A DNA stretch of 64,000 bases, taken from positions 63,494,282-63,558,281 of the forward strand of contig NC_087066.1 of NCBI RefSeq assembly GCF_963678635.1, given 5' to 3'. Within the stretch, counting starts at the first letter, position 1; each line of letters opens with the position of its first letter. Position numbers and translations under genes: made by a program. The stretch is from Symsagittifera roscoffensis (taxonomy: Eukaryota; Xenacoelomorpha; Acoela; Convolutidae). The notes under the pieces were generated by a model that did not search any database, was not told the origin of the DNA, and saw only the letters and a list, made by a program, of their open reading frames with translations. This document shows positions 22,660 to 34,064 of the stretch, in pieces.

Positions 22660-23317
22660 CAAACTCTTTCCTGCAGATTTATGAAAGTCCCAGTTTACGA
22701 AACAATTATATCATCTTACACACAAAAAGTATTTCTCAGTTGTTCTGTAGCTGAAAACAGTTTTGAAATTGAATTTGAGACAGATCGTAAACTTTCTTTA
22801 GATATGCGTGATACCCACCTCAGTTTAAATCTTCAATTCTTCAAAGGACAGTTGTTTGATGCTTTCAAAAAAAAAGGGAAAATAAGGCAAAATCAGAGGA
22901 TGAACCAGAAGAGGAACCAGAACCTTACTTAACCTATGTATACACTCTCTCTTCTCCAATTGTGAAGTTTTTTTAACAATACAATTGTATACAACGCCAA
23001 TGTCTTACATTCTCTTAAAGCCCAAACATCGAACGCTTTTAACTCACTGAGTATTAAAGGTACAATTGATTGCCATTGATAAAGTTTTGAAGAATTGCCA
23101 GAAGAATTTGATATGTATCCGTTCATTGATAGAGAGAATTCCTTAGGGAAACGGATACAAAATTTTACTCTGTCGGAGGCTTGTCATCAATTTAATTACT
23201 TTTGAAAAGTTATTAAAACAAACAAACAAACTAGTTCGAGCTAAAGCTAATTTTTACATGCTGTCTGTTAATCCAAATGTTAGTCTAAAAAAATGTTGGT
23301 GGTTTGGTGTTTACTAG
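22660..23317 (+). pseudogene. Maverick capsid-like protein, unit A, broken
   Basis: From 22681 the frame reads MKVPVYETIISSYTQKVFLS and NSFEIEFETDRKLSLDMRDT, the family signature, then runs into a frameshift after DAFKKKGK. Further pieces in other frames include YPFIDRENSLG near 23120, RAKANFYMLSVNPNVSL near 23240-23285 and a Trp-rich segment after it. The C-terminal third is missing, because the sequence joins LTR-like DNA at about 23318. Other copies are at 1-940, 9300-10428 and 32042-32742. Confidence 0.7.
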
Positions 23318-23591
23318 AAGAATTTAAGTAGCCCTAATTTTAATATTCAGGGCAAGTAACAACTAAATTTTCGAAGGGAAGAAGCATAGTAGGATAATTT
23401 CAGTTTGTGGGTTGGCAGGACTGTCCTGCGTTCCTACACTTTTTAAACCTTCGAGAAAAAGTTTTAAATCGGGACATAGACATTTGAAGTCTAAAAGATT
23501 TTTTATTTTAAGTATATCCTCGAAAGTGCAGATTGGTGAAAGAATTTGGAAAGCTATAATAGTGTAGTATGATGCCACTTATATTCTGCAT
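23318..23591 (+). repeat. Truncated LTR-like sequence after unit A
   Basis: From ccctaattttaatattcagg to ttatattctgca the sequence matches the first 270 bases of the candidate LTR at 32742, 56424 and 57706. It then jumps directly to exonuclease-like ORF sequence at 23592, indicating a deletion. The same capsid-to-LTR junction exists at 32742, so the junction is older than the duplication of units A and C. Confidence 0.6.
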
Positions 23592-23880
23592 GGAGCAGCT
23601 GTTGCAAAAAAAACTGAACTTTTTTTGATCAATCTGGTATCTTCAAAAACGGAACATTTTGCAAAAGTTAAAAAAAAATTGTCAGAAACTCTGGAAACAA
23701 AGATTTCAAACTTGGATGGCTACGCATGTCCAAAAATAAACAGAATATGATTTTTGAAGATGAATATTATGATTGAAGGTGTAGCAACTACCCACTCGGT
23801 CATGCAAAAACTCTTCACTGTACAAAAAGATAAGCAATTGCATACGGACTATGGGCTCGATGTTTTTTTAAACAAAATGT
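23592..23880 (+). pseudogene. Fragment of the exonuclease-like ORF
   Basis: Sequence beginning ggagcagctgttgcaaaaaa corresponds to 19533-19842 and includes the KTEHFAK and YACPK coding parts, in several frames. The N-terminal D-x-E half is missing because of the deletion at 23591. Confidence 0.5.
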
Positions 23881-24298
23881 AAATCATAATGTTTTTATTG
23901 TAAAACTTTTTTTGAACTTGAAAATTATGTCATAGTCAAATTTTTCTTTCTAGAGTTAAAATGGTCTATCAAATTGACAAGCTATGAATAAAACTATGAG
24001 AAAAGAATCATGGAAGTCGTGTGGACGTAAATATAATAGTCGTCTATTAGTTTTTTTGATGCAATTTTTTCGACTTTTACAAGTTTTACAAATTTATAAT
24101 CATCACTTGAACAGTCAACTTTTTTTGACAAATCAAGTTCATATTTTGAGTTTTTTTTTACTTTACGGTTTCTTTCCAGATATGCTGAAGCAAAAGTTTG
24201 TGTGGAAGCCAGTTTCTGGTTAAAACAAAATTTTTGACGTTTGAACTTTTTGCGCAACAGTCTTTTCCTTGCAATACTTGGCTTTTTTGCTGATCCCT
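23881..24298. other. AT-rich link before unit B
   Basis: The bases up to about 24040 resemble 19916-20030. The part from 24080 resembles 17165-17390, including the acceptor-like tttctttccag and the hydrophobic frame, here with a stop. A minus-strand frame (24257-23994) is open and Lys-rich but is unrecognised, and T-rich DNA readily gives such frames. Confidence 0.35.
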
Positions 24299-25460
24299 TC
24301 TATTGCAACTTGTGATGAACATCGCGATTCAATTGGTTGAAAATTTCGCCAGTTGATGAAATATTGTTCGAAGAAAGTCTGTGTTTGTACAGAGTGTAGA
24401 GAGAAGAAATAAATTGATATCTGAAATAAAACTTGCTTAATTGTAAAATTTGATCCAAGGATTAACCAATCTCAAGTTTCCAATGAACAGTAGCAATTGT
24501 GAGTAGAGACTATATAATTTTCTTTGGTTACTATATAAATTTCGTAAAGTTCACTGGAAATGGAAATAAAAATCGATTTTCTACAGTAATCTGAAAAAAT
24601 CTGGGAAGAAATAGACACAAAGCAGTACCCATCTGTATCAATGAAGTTTTCTTAATCCATCAGAGTTATGGATTTATATGAGAGCACTAATACATATATT
24701 ATTTCGATATTTGGAAACTTCACGCAAAATTCCATTTTTAGTTCTATTTCCTTTACGGTATATTGAATGACTCATACTGTTTACTTCCATATTTATTCGA
24801 TATCAAAATCATTTCTCTCAATTCTCCTCATCTGATCAGTTTATTCTTCTATTGAAAATGTACTCAGGAACAGACACTAGTTCCAATTATATTGAATTTT
24901 TAAACAATCAAACAATAATTGGGAGATTTGGTTGGTCACAAAAATCCTACAAGGGAAAATGTTTTTTTAAACCCTGCTTCCAATTATTCAGACAAATGAG
25001 TCGGGACAACTCGAAAAATACAGCAAGTCTATCTTAGTGAAAAAGAAGGAGAAGCAAGCTCAGCAATTAGAAATACCGTTATTCACGATGCTGAAAACCT
25101 TGAACTTGTTCCTATTTGGGAACTTACTTCTGAAAAAGAGTCAACTATTGAGCAGGAGCTTGCCAACTGCAAAAAAATTTATGATATAGCAACTTACAAA
25201 AAAAGACAAGTTCATGTCACGATTAAGAATTTCAATGTTAACAAGCATTCCTACCTTAAGATTCGACTCTTCACTGCAAGAGGGAATGAAGCACTGAAAA
25301 CTGAATGTGCCTTTGTCAACTATACATTGAACAAATTCAATGTAATTTACCAATTTTTGGGAGGCTTTATGTTTGTTGAGAAATTAAATGTACAATTTTT
25401 TGTTATTTAAGTTTTTGTCTTTTAATTTTAGAAATTATCCTCTAAAATTATTTTTCATAA
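24299..25460 (+). repeat. Block R, copy R4, with intact long frame
   Basis: Fourth copy of block R. Unlike R1-R3 it keeps the 7 bases near 25205, so the long frame at 25000-25410 is uninterrupted. This is probably closest to the ancestral state of the block. Confidence 0.65.
25000..25410 (+). CDS. Unrecognised ATG-less open frame of block R (exon-like)
   Basis: This 136-codon frame opens after a TGA at 24997 and ends at TAA 25410. It is charged and gene-like: QVYLSEKEGEASSAIRN, ENLELVPIWELTSEKES, ATYKKRQVHVTIKNFNVNK, GNEALKTECAFVNY, FLGGFMFVEKLN. There is no usable ATG at its start, so it may be an internal exon. A 42-base gtacaa...ttttag segment after EKLN would splice in frame to a second exon reading KLSSKIIFHKVFELNSMSWN. 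An upstream frame (MYSGTDTSSNYIEFLNNQTI, 24858 onward) may be the preceding exon. No family is recognised; by position it is a Maverick accessory or virion protein. Confidence 0.4.
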   Translation, partial: VGTTRKIQQVYLSEKEGEASSAIRNTVIHDAENLELVPIWELTSEKESTIEQELANCKKIYDIATYKKRQVHVTIKNFNVNKHSYLKIRLFTARGNEALKTECAFVNYTLNKFNVIYQFLGGFMFVEKLNVQFFVI

Positions 25461-26311
25461 AGTATTCGAGTTGAACAGTATGAGTTGGAATATTGTTTTT
25501 TTCAAGAAATTTAGTCTTAAAATTTCACAACAAACTGGGACTTTTTCATACGTTTCTACAAGAAGAAGATCAAAAAAATTTCGCTAACTGTTATATAATC
25601 ACAAAATTTACCAAACATGCAGAGTTTGAACGTATTCTCAGTAGTATCCCTTTTTGAATTTTCACAGAATACCGATCCGATGCCAAAAAAATAGATCCGA
25701 TAGACTATCGTAGAACTGGAAATCAATGGAAAAGTAATCAATCTTTACAACTAAAAAGGGAACAATACGATTAATTGCTCGATATACTTCTCTGATTACT
25801 AGGTTATAGAGTGTCAATCAACAAAAAATTGTACCATTATTGACGAGTGTACTGAACAAAATGAACGAACAGAAATTGAATTAAATTTTTAGAGTTTTTG
25901 AGATTATTAAGCAAGATTTTTCGTCAAATACAAAAGAAAAACTTAAAATTACTGTATCTGTTTTATTTTGGACCCTCACATAAAGATGGAAGAAATTGAC
26001 CTAATTTTGCCTTTCAGACGTCTAAGTGAAAACAGAAAATCCTGTCTGGTTTATTTTTCTCGCAAACTCTAAAATCTTCAGACTACATGCAGTTCTACGT
26101 GACTACCGGATCTGTGACATCTACTACAAAAAGAACCTGGATAATGTTATAATGTACCTATTCTTCCCAATTCATGTTTTTTTTGGTCATGTGATCTAAT
26201 AATTTTTCTGTTTATATGTTAAATATTTGCTCCTTCAGTATGTGCAATGTTCGAATGTTAGTCATTTTGACCAATAAACAGTAACCGTAAATAGAGGAAA
26301 CAGTAATTATT

Positions 26312-26778
26312 ATGAGTCTAGATTTTTTGGATATTGAATGTTTTGAAATCAATATAGTCAAAGAATTAGGAGTTTATGAGGATGGATCGTCTATAGGATA
26401 TTGCTTTCTTCCTCTCAAAAACTTAAAGCCACATAATCTACTTGGTGTACCAAGCATCAACAAGAAACCAGATGGAGCAGCAGTTACAAAAAAAAATTGA
26501 ATTTCAAAAAATTTTGATCAATCTGGTATCTTCAAAAACGGAACATTTTGCAAAAAATTAAAAAAAAAATAAAATTTTTGTCAGAAATTCTGGAAACAAA
26601 GATTACAAACTTGGATGGCTACGCATGTCCAAAAAAAACAGAATATGATTTTTGAAGATGAATAATATGGTTGAATGTGTAGCAACTACCCACTTGGTCA
26701 TGCAAAAAGTCTTCACTGTACAGAAAGATAAGCAATTGCATACGGAACATGGGCTCGATGTTTTCTTAAACAAAATGT
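26312..26778 (+). pseudogene. Exonuclease-like ORF, unit B
   Basis: The first 58 codons match the 19375 gene exactly in sequence pattern (MSLDFLDIECFEINIVKELG). One extra A in the A-run near 26495 shifts the frame, which then stops after VTKKN. Later coding pieces (TEHFAK, YACPK) persist in other frames. The ATG is intact here, unlike in unit C. Confidence 0.45.
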
Positions 26779-27202
26779 AAATCATAATGTTTTTATTGTA
26801 AAACTTTTTTTGAACTTTAAAATTATGTTATTGTTAACTTTTTCTTTCTAGAGTTAAAATGGTCTATCAAAGTGAAAAGCTCGCAAGTTTTGCTTTTAAT
26901 GACTAAGACTATGAGAAAAGAATCATGGAAGTAGTGTGGACGTAAATGTAATAGTTTTAGTTTTTCGGTGCAATTTTTTTTGTTAAAGTTTTGAGGCTAG
27001 TATGTGCAATCGTTCGAATACTGTTAACCACAAACATGTGAAGAAACGGCAGTTGGACTGGCTACCTTGTCAAGTACAGTCGATTATGTTTTAACTTCTT
27101 TGATGCTATGAAAAAAATCATACCTACAAAAGACCGAATTTTTTTTCACTATTTGGTTCAAGTTGATCTGGAAAAATTCATCCTATTTTGGTTAGTTGAA
27201 AA

Positions 27203-27375
27203 TTGGTACTTTTCAACCAGCATTTGACAATGTTTTCTACTTTTTACAACAACATCAACCTCTTTTTAATCAAATGCAAAAACAAAAACCTTAATTTTAT
27301 ACGAGGAGTAGATTTTGACTCGGTTGGAAATCGTTCAGTTGATGAAACTAAATATCTGGCTATTTTTGATGACTC
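27203..27375 (+). pseudogene. Packaging ATPase fragment cut at Walker B, fused to block R
   Basis: The ATPase frame reaches YLAIFDDS, the Walker B motif, and then passes in frame into YKGKCFFKPCFQLFRQ of block R at the tandem-duplication junction. The fused frame is open to 27466. It is a product of the duplication and cannot form a working ATPase. Confidence 0.65.
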
Positions 27376-29804
27376 CTACAAGGGAAAATGTTTTTTTAAA
27401 CCCTGCTTCCAATTATTCAGACAAATGAGTCGGGACAACTCGAAAAATACAGCAAGTCTATCTTAGTGAAAAAGAAGGAGAAGCAAGCTCAGCAATTAGA
27501 AATACCGTTATTCACGATGCTGAAAACCTTGAACTTGTTCCTATTTGGGAACTTACTTCTGAAAAAGAGTCAACAATTGAGCAGGAGCTTGCCAACTGCA
27601 AAAAAATTTATGATATAGCAACTTACAAAAAAAGACAAGTTCATGTCACGATTAAGAATTTCAATGTTAACAAGCATTCCTACCTTAAGATTCGACTCTT
27701 CACTGCAAGAGGGAATGAAGCACTGAAAACTGAATGTGCCTTTGTCAACTATACATTGAACAAATTCAATGTAATTTACCAATTTTTGGGAGGCTTTATG
27801 TTTGTTGAGAAATGAAATGTACAATTTTTTGTTATTTAAGTTTTTGTCTTTTAATTTTAGAAATTATCCTCTAAAATTATTTTTCATAAAGTATTCGAGT
27901 TGAACAGTATGAGTTGGAATATTGTTTTTTTCAAGAAATTTAGTCTTAAAATTTCACAACAAACTGGGTCTTTTTCATACGTTTCTACAAGAAGAAGATC
28001 AAAAAAATTTCGCTAACTGTTATATAATCACAAAATTTACCAAACATGCAGAGTTTGAACGTATTCTCAGTAGTATCCCTTTTTGAATTTTCACAGAATA
28101 CCGATCCGATGCCAAAAAATTAGATCCGATAGACTATCGTAGAACTGGAAATCAATGGAAAAGTAATCAATCTTTACAACTAAAAAGGGAACAATACGAT
28201 TAATTGCTCGATATACTTCTCTGATTACTAGGTTATAGAGTGTCAATCAACAAAAAATTGTACCATTATTGACGAATGTACTGAACAAAATGAACGAACA
28301 GAAATTGAATTAAATTATTAGAGTTTTTGAGATTATTAAGCAAGATTTTTCGTCAAATACAAAAGAAAAACTTAAAATTACTGTATCTGTTTCGTTTTGG
28401 ACCCGCACATAAAGATGGAAGAAATTGACCTAATTTTGCCTTTCAGACGTTTAATTGAAAACAGAAAATCCTGTCTGGTTTATTTTTCTCGCAAACTCTA
28501 AAATCTTCAGACAACATGCAGTTCTACGTGACTACCGGATCTGTGACATCTACTACAAAAAGAACCTGGATAATGTAATAATGTACCTATTCTTCCCAAT
28601 TCATGTTTTTTTTTGGTCATGTGATCTAATAATTTTTCTGTTTATATGTTAAATATTTGCTCCTTCAGTATGTGCAATGTTCGAATGTTAGTCATTTTGA
28701 CCAATAAACAGTAACCGTAAATAGAGGAAACAGTAATTATTAAGAGTCTAGATTTTTTGGATATTGAATGATTTGAAATCAATATAGTCAAAGAATTAGG
28801 AGTTTATAAGGATGGATCGTCTGTAGGATATTGCTTTCTTCCTCTCAGAAACTTAAAGCCACATAACCTACTTGGTGTACCAAGCATCAACAAGAAACCA
28901 GATGGAGCAGCAGTTACAAAAAAAAATTGAATTTCAAAAAATTTTGATCAATCTGGTATCTTCAAAAACGGAACATTTTGCAAAAAATTAAAAAAAAAAT
29001 AAAATTTTTGTCAGAAATTCTGGAAACAAAGATTACAAACTTGGATGGCTACGCATGTCCAAAAAAAAACAGAATATGATTTTTGAAGATGAATAATATG
29101 GTTGAATGTGTAGCAACTACCCACTTGGTCATGCAAAAAGTCTTCACTGTACAGAAAGATAAGCAATTGCATACGGAACATGGGCTCGATGTTTTCTTAA
29201 ACAAAATGTAAATCATAATGTTTTTATTGTAAAACTTTTTTTGAACTTTAAAATTATGTTATTGTTAACTTTTTCTTTCTAGAGTTAAAATGGTCTATCA
29301 AAGTGAAAAGCTCGCAAGTTTTGCTTTTAATGACTAAGACTATGAGAAAAGAATCATGGAAGTAGTGTGGACGTAAATGTAATAGTTTTAGTTTTTCGGT
29401 GCAATTTTTTTTGTTAAAGTTTTGAGGCTAGTATGTGCAATCGTTCGAATACTGTTAACCACAAACATGTGAAGCAGTGAACAGAATATGTGAAGAAACG
29501 GCAGTTGGACTGGCTACCTTGTCAAGTACAGTCGATTATGTTTTAACTTCTTTGATGCTATGAAAAAAATCATACCTACAAAAGACCGAATTTTTTTTCA
29601 CTATTTGGTTCAAGTTGATCTGGAAAAATTCATCCTATTTTGGTTAGTTGATAATTGGTACTTTTCAACCAGCATTTGACAATGTTTTCTACTTTTTACA
29701 ACAACATCAACCTCTTTTTAATCAAATGCAAAAACAAAAACCTTAATTTTATACGAGGAGTAGATTTTGACTCGGTTGGAAATCGTTCAGTTGATGAAAC
29801 TAAA
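27376..29804 (+). repeat. Unit C of the 2,429-bp tandem duplication
   Basis: Second copy of 24946-27375. It has a few private changes: a TGA replaces the codon after FVEK near 27813, the exonuclease-like ATG is AAG at 28741, and a short 29-base duplication lies near 29470-29500. After 29804 the ATPase continues uninterrupted. Confidence 0.8.
28741..29208 (+). pseudogene. Exonuclease-like ORF, unit C, start codon lost
   Basis: This copy has AAG where the other copies have ATG, plus a TGA in place of a Cys codon at the tenth position or so (gaatgatttgaaatc), and the same extra A in the A-run as unit B. It is the most degraded full-length copy. The shared frameshift shows that B and C were duplicated after the A insertion. 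Confidence 0.45.
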
Positions 29805-30270
29805 TATCTGGCTATTTTTGATGACTCTTGTGAAAAATTTTCAAACTCCAAACAATTTGTAGAAATTGCCACTATTGGAAGACCCAGGTGTCTAGATACA
29901 AAATACATCAAACACATTTTATTTTATCAAAGCAATTTGAACAGTGACAAAGAGTTACAAATTTTTTGTTCAAGACTTATTTCCTTATGGTCAATTACTT
30001 ATTGATTTGACCCTAAAAAAAGTTGATTCAATTAGATATTACTCTAATAGTGGCTCTGTTTCAACGAAGTTTTATATAAACAGCGGAACAGAGACAAAAT
30101 TTTGGGACGAGGAGTGCACAGTACATCTCTATTCTCACAATATTTCAAAAGTTTCCCTAAGACTTCAAAAACAGTTCAAACTCAATTGTCGAAAAAATGT
30201 TCATTCAGTTTCTGAGCAAGTATTTTGTAAACCTATGAGGAGGAGAGTTTAGGACCTTCAGAAAGAAGAC
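29655..30270 (+). pseudogene. Maverick packaging ATPase, C-terminal half, unit C (best copy)
   Basis: This is the longest ATPase remnant. The frame from 29655 includes GVDFDSVGNRSVDETKYLAI then FDDSCEKFSNSKQFVEIATI and GRPRCLDTKYIKHILFYQSN. Walker B is the hydrophobic run ending in FDD, and the conserved GRPRC-LDT-YIKH segment follows it, as in Maverick packaging ATPases. A frameshift near 29970 moves the reading to 29944-30252 (LFPYGQLLIDLTLKKVDSIR, YYSNSGSVSTKFYINSG). The Walker A half is not present upstream. The ATPase would pump element DNA into the capsid; this remnant cannot. Confidence 0.7.
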
Positions 30271-30497
30271 TTAGTAAAATACCGAAAGAAAAATTACAAA
30301 TAGAAAAATTCAGAAAAATTCAGAATAAATTCAAAAAAGAGCTCCTATTCAGAAAAGAAGAACTATTTCAAGTTCAACTAAAGGTTTACATTTGATTTCT
30401 CTTATCACCTCATTTGTCCTTAAACGATTGACTCAGGACGGAACGGTTTGTTTTGGTTCCGGACTCAGTTTGTCAATCACAAAACACTTCCAACAAA

Positions 30498-30785
30498 ACA
30501 AAAAATGGAACAAAATCTAGAAAGTAGGAGATTGTATCAAAATACTTTAATTCAATCAATACTTCTATCAATTTTGCATTTATTTTTTTTCATGAAGTAT
30601 ACTAAAGCAAAAATCGAATTTGGGGTCAGAATGAGAAATTTTAAAAATGTTATTTCCTTTCAAAAGGATACAGGCCACAGTTTACCGATAAAATATTCGA
30701 ACTATCAAAACCGGCAACATATAAAATCAAAGCTCTCAAAACAGGAGATATTGTAGGCAAATTTTATAAAAGATAACTGAGTAAA
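30498..30785 (+). pseudogene. Maverick integrase, C-terminal domain only, unit C
   Basis: Counterpart of 21110-21395, with the same frameshift in the A-run after SFQK and the same continuing peptide (YRPQFTDKIFEL, TGDIVGKFYKR). No catalytic core is present upstream. The shared frameshift shows common descent of units A and C after the gene died. Confidence 0.6.
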
Positions 30786-31650
30786 TGTTCAAAATAAATT
30801 TTCTTTTTTTTAAAATTACATTTCTATCGGTCATTAGTCGTGGACTTTTTTTTTTACTTTTTAGCTAGTTTCTTATGTTTTCTTTAATTGTTATCCGATT
30901 ATTAGTCGTACCCCTTTTAACAATTTTCTACCGGATCAAATACACTTTAAAGGGGGACGGGAGGTCGCTATTTCAGAAATATCGTACCATTCATTGTTCC
31001 AAAACGTTATGGAAGGCATGTTTATTTTCATAGACGGGAGAAAAATTTATGGAGAAAAAACAAAGGTGGAACCAGAGCATTTTGAGCCCGGATTGTATCC
31101 AAACACTATTGATTTGGTGTAGCCATGAACGATTAAATTTGAAAATGTGCTGGTGTACAAAAATATGGATATAGCGGAAGTCATGTATCATTAGATAAGA
31201 TTACATGAAAATTAGCCATTCCTTTATATGAGGATGAGTCAGTTTTTATCATTCAAAGTAGTGATTGAGGTATTATTTTTGGTTGTGATCGGACAGGTGT
31301 TATAATTAGTAGAAAAAGACCATATTAACCACAGTGTTGTTAAGACTTTAAGAGAATACAATCCCTGATGGTAAATAGTGATATTATAGATTCTAATAAA
31401 GTTGTGATACAAAAAATGCTTTAATTCATTATAGTCTTTTCGTTTCCAAATGGAGACATAATATCTACAGGACAGTACAAGAGCCATCAATCCTCTACAA
31501 ATCTACAAATTAAAAAGTTGAAAAAATTTTTTTCATAGCATGAAAATTGAACTAAGGGATACTATAGGTTAAAAATTTCTTTTTGTTCCGCAAGATTTCG
31601 CATAATCTTTTTTTTTAATTTATTTTTCATATAAGATGATGGGCCAACAT
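30786..31650 (+). other. Region between integrase and basic protein, unit C
   Basis: This is nearly identical to 21400-22260. Short frames near 31010-31120 (MEGMFIFIDGRKIYGEKTKV in other copies) are unrecognised. Nothing else is seen. Confidence 0.35.
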
Positions 31651-31659
31651 TTAGCTAAT

Positions 31660-31950
31660 TTTCTCATTTTTTGTGGACAAGCAAGAGAGCGTGGAAGATG
31701 TTAGTGTGCTCTTGCATAAGCTCTTGGAAAAACTGCAATACCCTATATTAAAAAATAAATAGTCCCAGCTGCAAAAAGGATTGGAGCAAAATTTTTTAAA
31801 ATTGCAGCGCCAGAGATTGGAGACCTCTTTGGTGGACATAAAAAACTCTAAATATTTGCAAAAGTTGCGGAAACAAAAATAGTTCGACAACAGTTGGGAG
31901 GTTGAAAAAAGAAATTGAGCGTAGAACTAGAAAAAACCCATCTCCCAAAA
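31660..31950 (+). pseudogene. Small basic Maverick virion-type protein, unit C
   Basis: This matches 22262-22552. The PEIG/GRKK pattern is recognisable, but in this copy the segment after PEIGDLFGG carries extra substitutions and a one-base loss near 31877, so it is more decayed. It is followed at 32042 by the capsid frame. Confidence 0.5.
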
Positions 31951-32041
31951 AAATAGATCGAAAATCAGTCGCTCTCGCAAAATTATTTTTGACAAAACGA
32001 ATTGAGTATAAATCAAAGTAGTCAATATCGGTACGAAGCTT

Positions 32042-32742
32042 GTGCAAACTCTTTCCTGCAGATTTATGAAAGTCCCAGTTTACGAAACAATTATATCATC
32101 TTACACACAAAAAGTATTTCTTAGTTGTTCTGTAGCTGAAAACAGTTTTGAATATGAATTTGAGACAGATCGTAAACTTTCTTTAGATATGCGTGATACC
32201 CACCTCAGTTTAAATCTTCAATTATTCAAAGGACAGTTGTTTGATGCTTTCAAAAAAGAAAAATGGGAAAATAAGGCAAAATTAGAGGATGCAGCAGAAG
32301 AGGAACCAGAACCTTACTTAACCTATGTATACAATCTTTTACACTCTCTCTTCTCCAATTGTGAAGTTTTTTTTAAAAATACAATGGTATAGAACGCCAA
32401 TGTCTTACATTCTCTTAAAGCCCAAATATCGAACGCATTCAACTCACTGTGTATTAAAGGTACACTTGCTTGCCATTGATAATAAATTTTGAAGAATTGC
32501 CAGAAGAAATTGATATGTATCCGTTCATTGATAGAGAAAATTCCTTAGGGATACGGATACAAAATTTTACTCTGTCGGAGGCTTGTCATCGATTTAAATA
32601 CTTTTGAAAAGTTATTAAAACAAACAACCAAAGTTCGAATTGAACTAGTTCGAGCTAAACCTAATTTTTACATGCTGTCTGTTAATCCAAATGTTAGTCT
32701 GAAAAAATGTTGGTGGTTTGGTGTTTACTGGAAGAATTTTAG
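32042..32742 (+). pseudogene. Maverick capsid-like protein, unit C (best N-terminal copy)
   Basis: The frame 32042-32392 is the longest capsid piece in the window. It holds NSFEYEFETDRKLSLDMRDT, an acidic linker (AAEEEPEPYLTYVYNLLHSL) and FSNCEVFFKN before a stop. Downstream pieces are EELPEEIDMYPFIDRENSLG near 32490-32550, LVRAKPNFYMLSVNPNVSL near 32645-32700 and KCWWFGVYWKNFSSPNF near 32705-32755. The homologous C-terminal region seen at 9471-9680 is absent because the sequence joins the LTR at about 32742. This is a dead copy. Confidence 0.72.
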
Positions 32743-33610
32743 TAGCCCTAATTTTAATATTCAGGGCGAGTAACAACTAAATTTCCGAAGGGAAGAAGCA
32801 TAGTAGGATAATTTCAGTTTGTGGGTTGGCAGGACTGTCCTGCGTTCCTACACTTTTTAAACCTACGAGAAAAAGTTTTAAATCGGGACATAGACAATGG
32901 AAGTCTAAAAGATTTTTTATTTTAAGTACATCCTCGAAAGTGCAGATTGGTGAAAGAATTTGGATGGCTATAATAGTGTAGTATGATGCCACTTATATTC
33001 TGCAGTGAGTCGATATGACGTGGATAAAAGTGACTTTATGCATTTTGTAAATTCTGTTCGATGGCACTGTACCATTTTGATGAAGACTATGAGACTCAAT
33101 GAGGACATTGACCGGGCTGTCCGGGGAGTATGTGACATTTGACCAGAATGTACGAAAATGCAGTTTCGCATTCGAATTTTTATCGACCAGAAACAGAACA
33201 TCTGACCTGGAAGATTGATGGTTTTAACGGATTAGCGACGTTATTGGAACAATCAGACGAATCGGAAAGCGTTAGTTTTAACTGACATGCTAATTTTAAA
33301 AATTTCGATTTGGACGTAAGCGACACGTAACCTTTTTATATTTCGCACACACTGAAACGGCGAAACAGAACAACAATAGTTGCAGTGAAAACAACTACGA
33401 AAAAACAACAACAGGTTGAAACTGTGATTGGAATTTGTCAGGAACCATTCCGAGTTGTAATGATTGTGCCGCTACAATCGTTACAACGCGAATCCCGAGA
33501 ACAAGAAAGGGTGCTGGGACGGCGATTCCGGCCTTCCTGAAAGAAATAAGGACGTTATTTCCCGGGATTCCAGAATACGGAGGGGTCTCGGGCACAAGAC
33601 TTAAACTGTT

Positions 33611-33620
33611 TTATATAAAC
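33611..33620 (+). promoter_or_regulatory. TATA-like box in the 5' LTR
   Basis: The string tttatataaac is conserved in all three LTR-like copies (near 57285 and 58365 as well). A polyadenylation-type AATAAA follows about 155 bases downstream at 33770, consistent with a U3-R layout. Confidence 0.4.
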
Positions 33621-33769
33621 TTTTAGCTTCCTGGTAATGACCTGAGTTGAATTTAATTAACATCCCGATTCATTTTCAGAGAATGAGAAGCTAGGAGTGA
33701 GGGAAAGGGTTGATCCATCTTCGATGGAGATGATGATTTTTATCTACTGAACAAAAACAATAGTAATAT

Positions 33770-33775
33770 AATAAA
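33770..33775 (+). promoter_or_regulatory. Candidate polyadenylation signal in the LTR
   Basis: An AATAAA is present at the same place in all LTR copies. A second AATAAA near 33850 exists only in T1. Confidence 0.3.
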
Positions 33776-34064
33776 TAGTAGTAGCCCTGTTTTTAGGAGT
33801 GACATCGTGGTCTGGGGATACTGAGACCCAGCCATGAGCTCACTATTTTTGCAAATAAATAAGTTAATTTGAGCGTTCTGGTCGAAGCCGGAAAGCAGTA
33901 ACGTTTTGTCCACCCGATGTTAGGAAAAGCACCAAAAAAACTGGCTTTGGCAGAGACGGTGAAAAACATGTAGAGCTGAGTTTAGACTGTAGCCAGCCGT
34001 TTTAGAATCTAGCTTTATTTTCTGTCGATAAATACTTCCGGGCGAATGTTACATAGATGATTTT

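Larger units (their letters stand above)
17165..23317 (+). mobile_element. Maverick segment, unit A (plus orientation)
   Basis: This unit carries block R, an exonuclease-like ORF, ATPase and integrase C-terminal remnants, the small basic protein and the capsid, all on the plus strand. It is oriented opposite to copies 1 and 2. Its 20266-23590 part closely matches 29655-32997 of unit C, and its 17382-20260 part matches units B and C. It ends by passing into LTR-like sequence at about 23318. Confidence 0.65.
24946..27375 (+). repeat. Unit B of a 2,429-bp tandem duplication
   Basis: From ctacaagggaaaatg in block R to the ATPase Walker B region, the sequence is repeated at 27376-29804 with a constant offset of 2429. 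It contains the block R frame, the exonuclease-like ORF and the start of the ATPase remnant. The junction is sharp at 27375/27376. Confidence 0.8.
32742..34053 (+). repeat. Candidate 5' LTR (T1), 5' end truncated
   Basis: This 1.3-kb sequence matches 56424-57583 and 57706-58806. It ends in gttaca, so it closes with the CA expected of an LTR, and the 3' copy diverges at exactly that point (58806). The left edge joins Maverick capsid DNA at ccctaatttt. The 3' copies extend about 25 bases further left to a TGTTCC, a plausible true LTR start. A TATA-like box and AATAAA lie inside. No target-site duplication can be checked because the left edge is rearranged. Confidence 0.55.
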
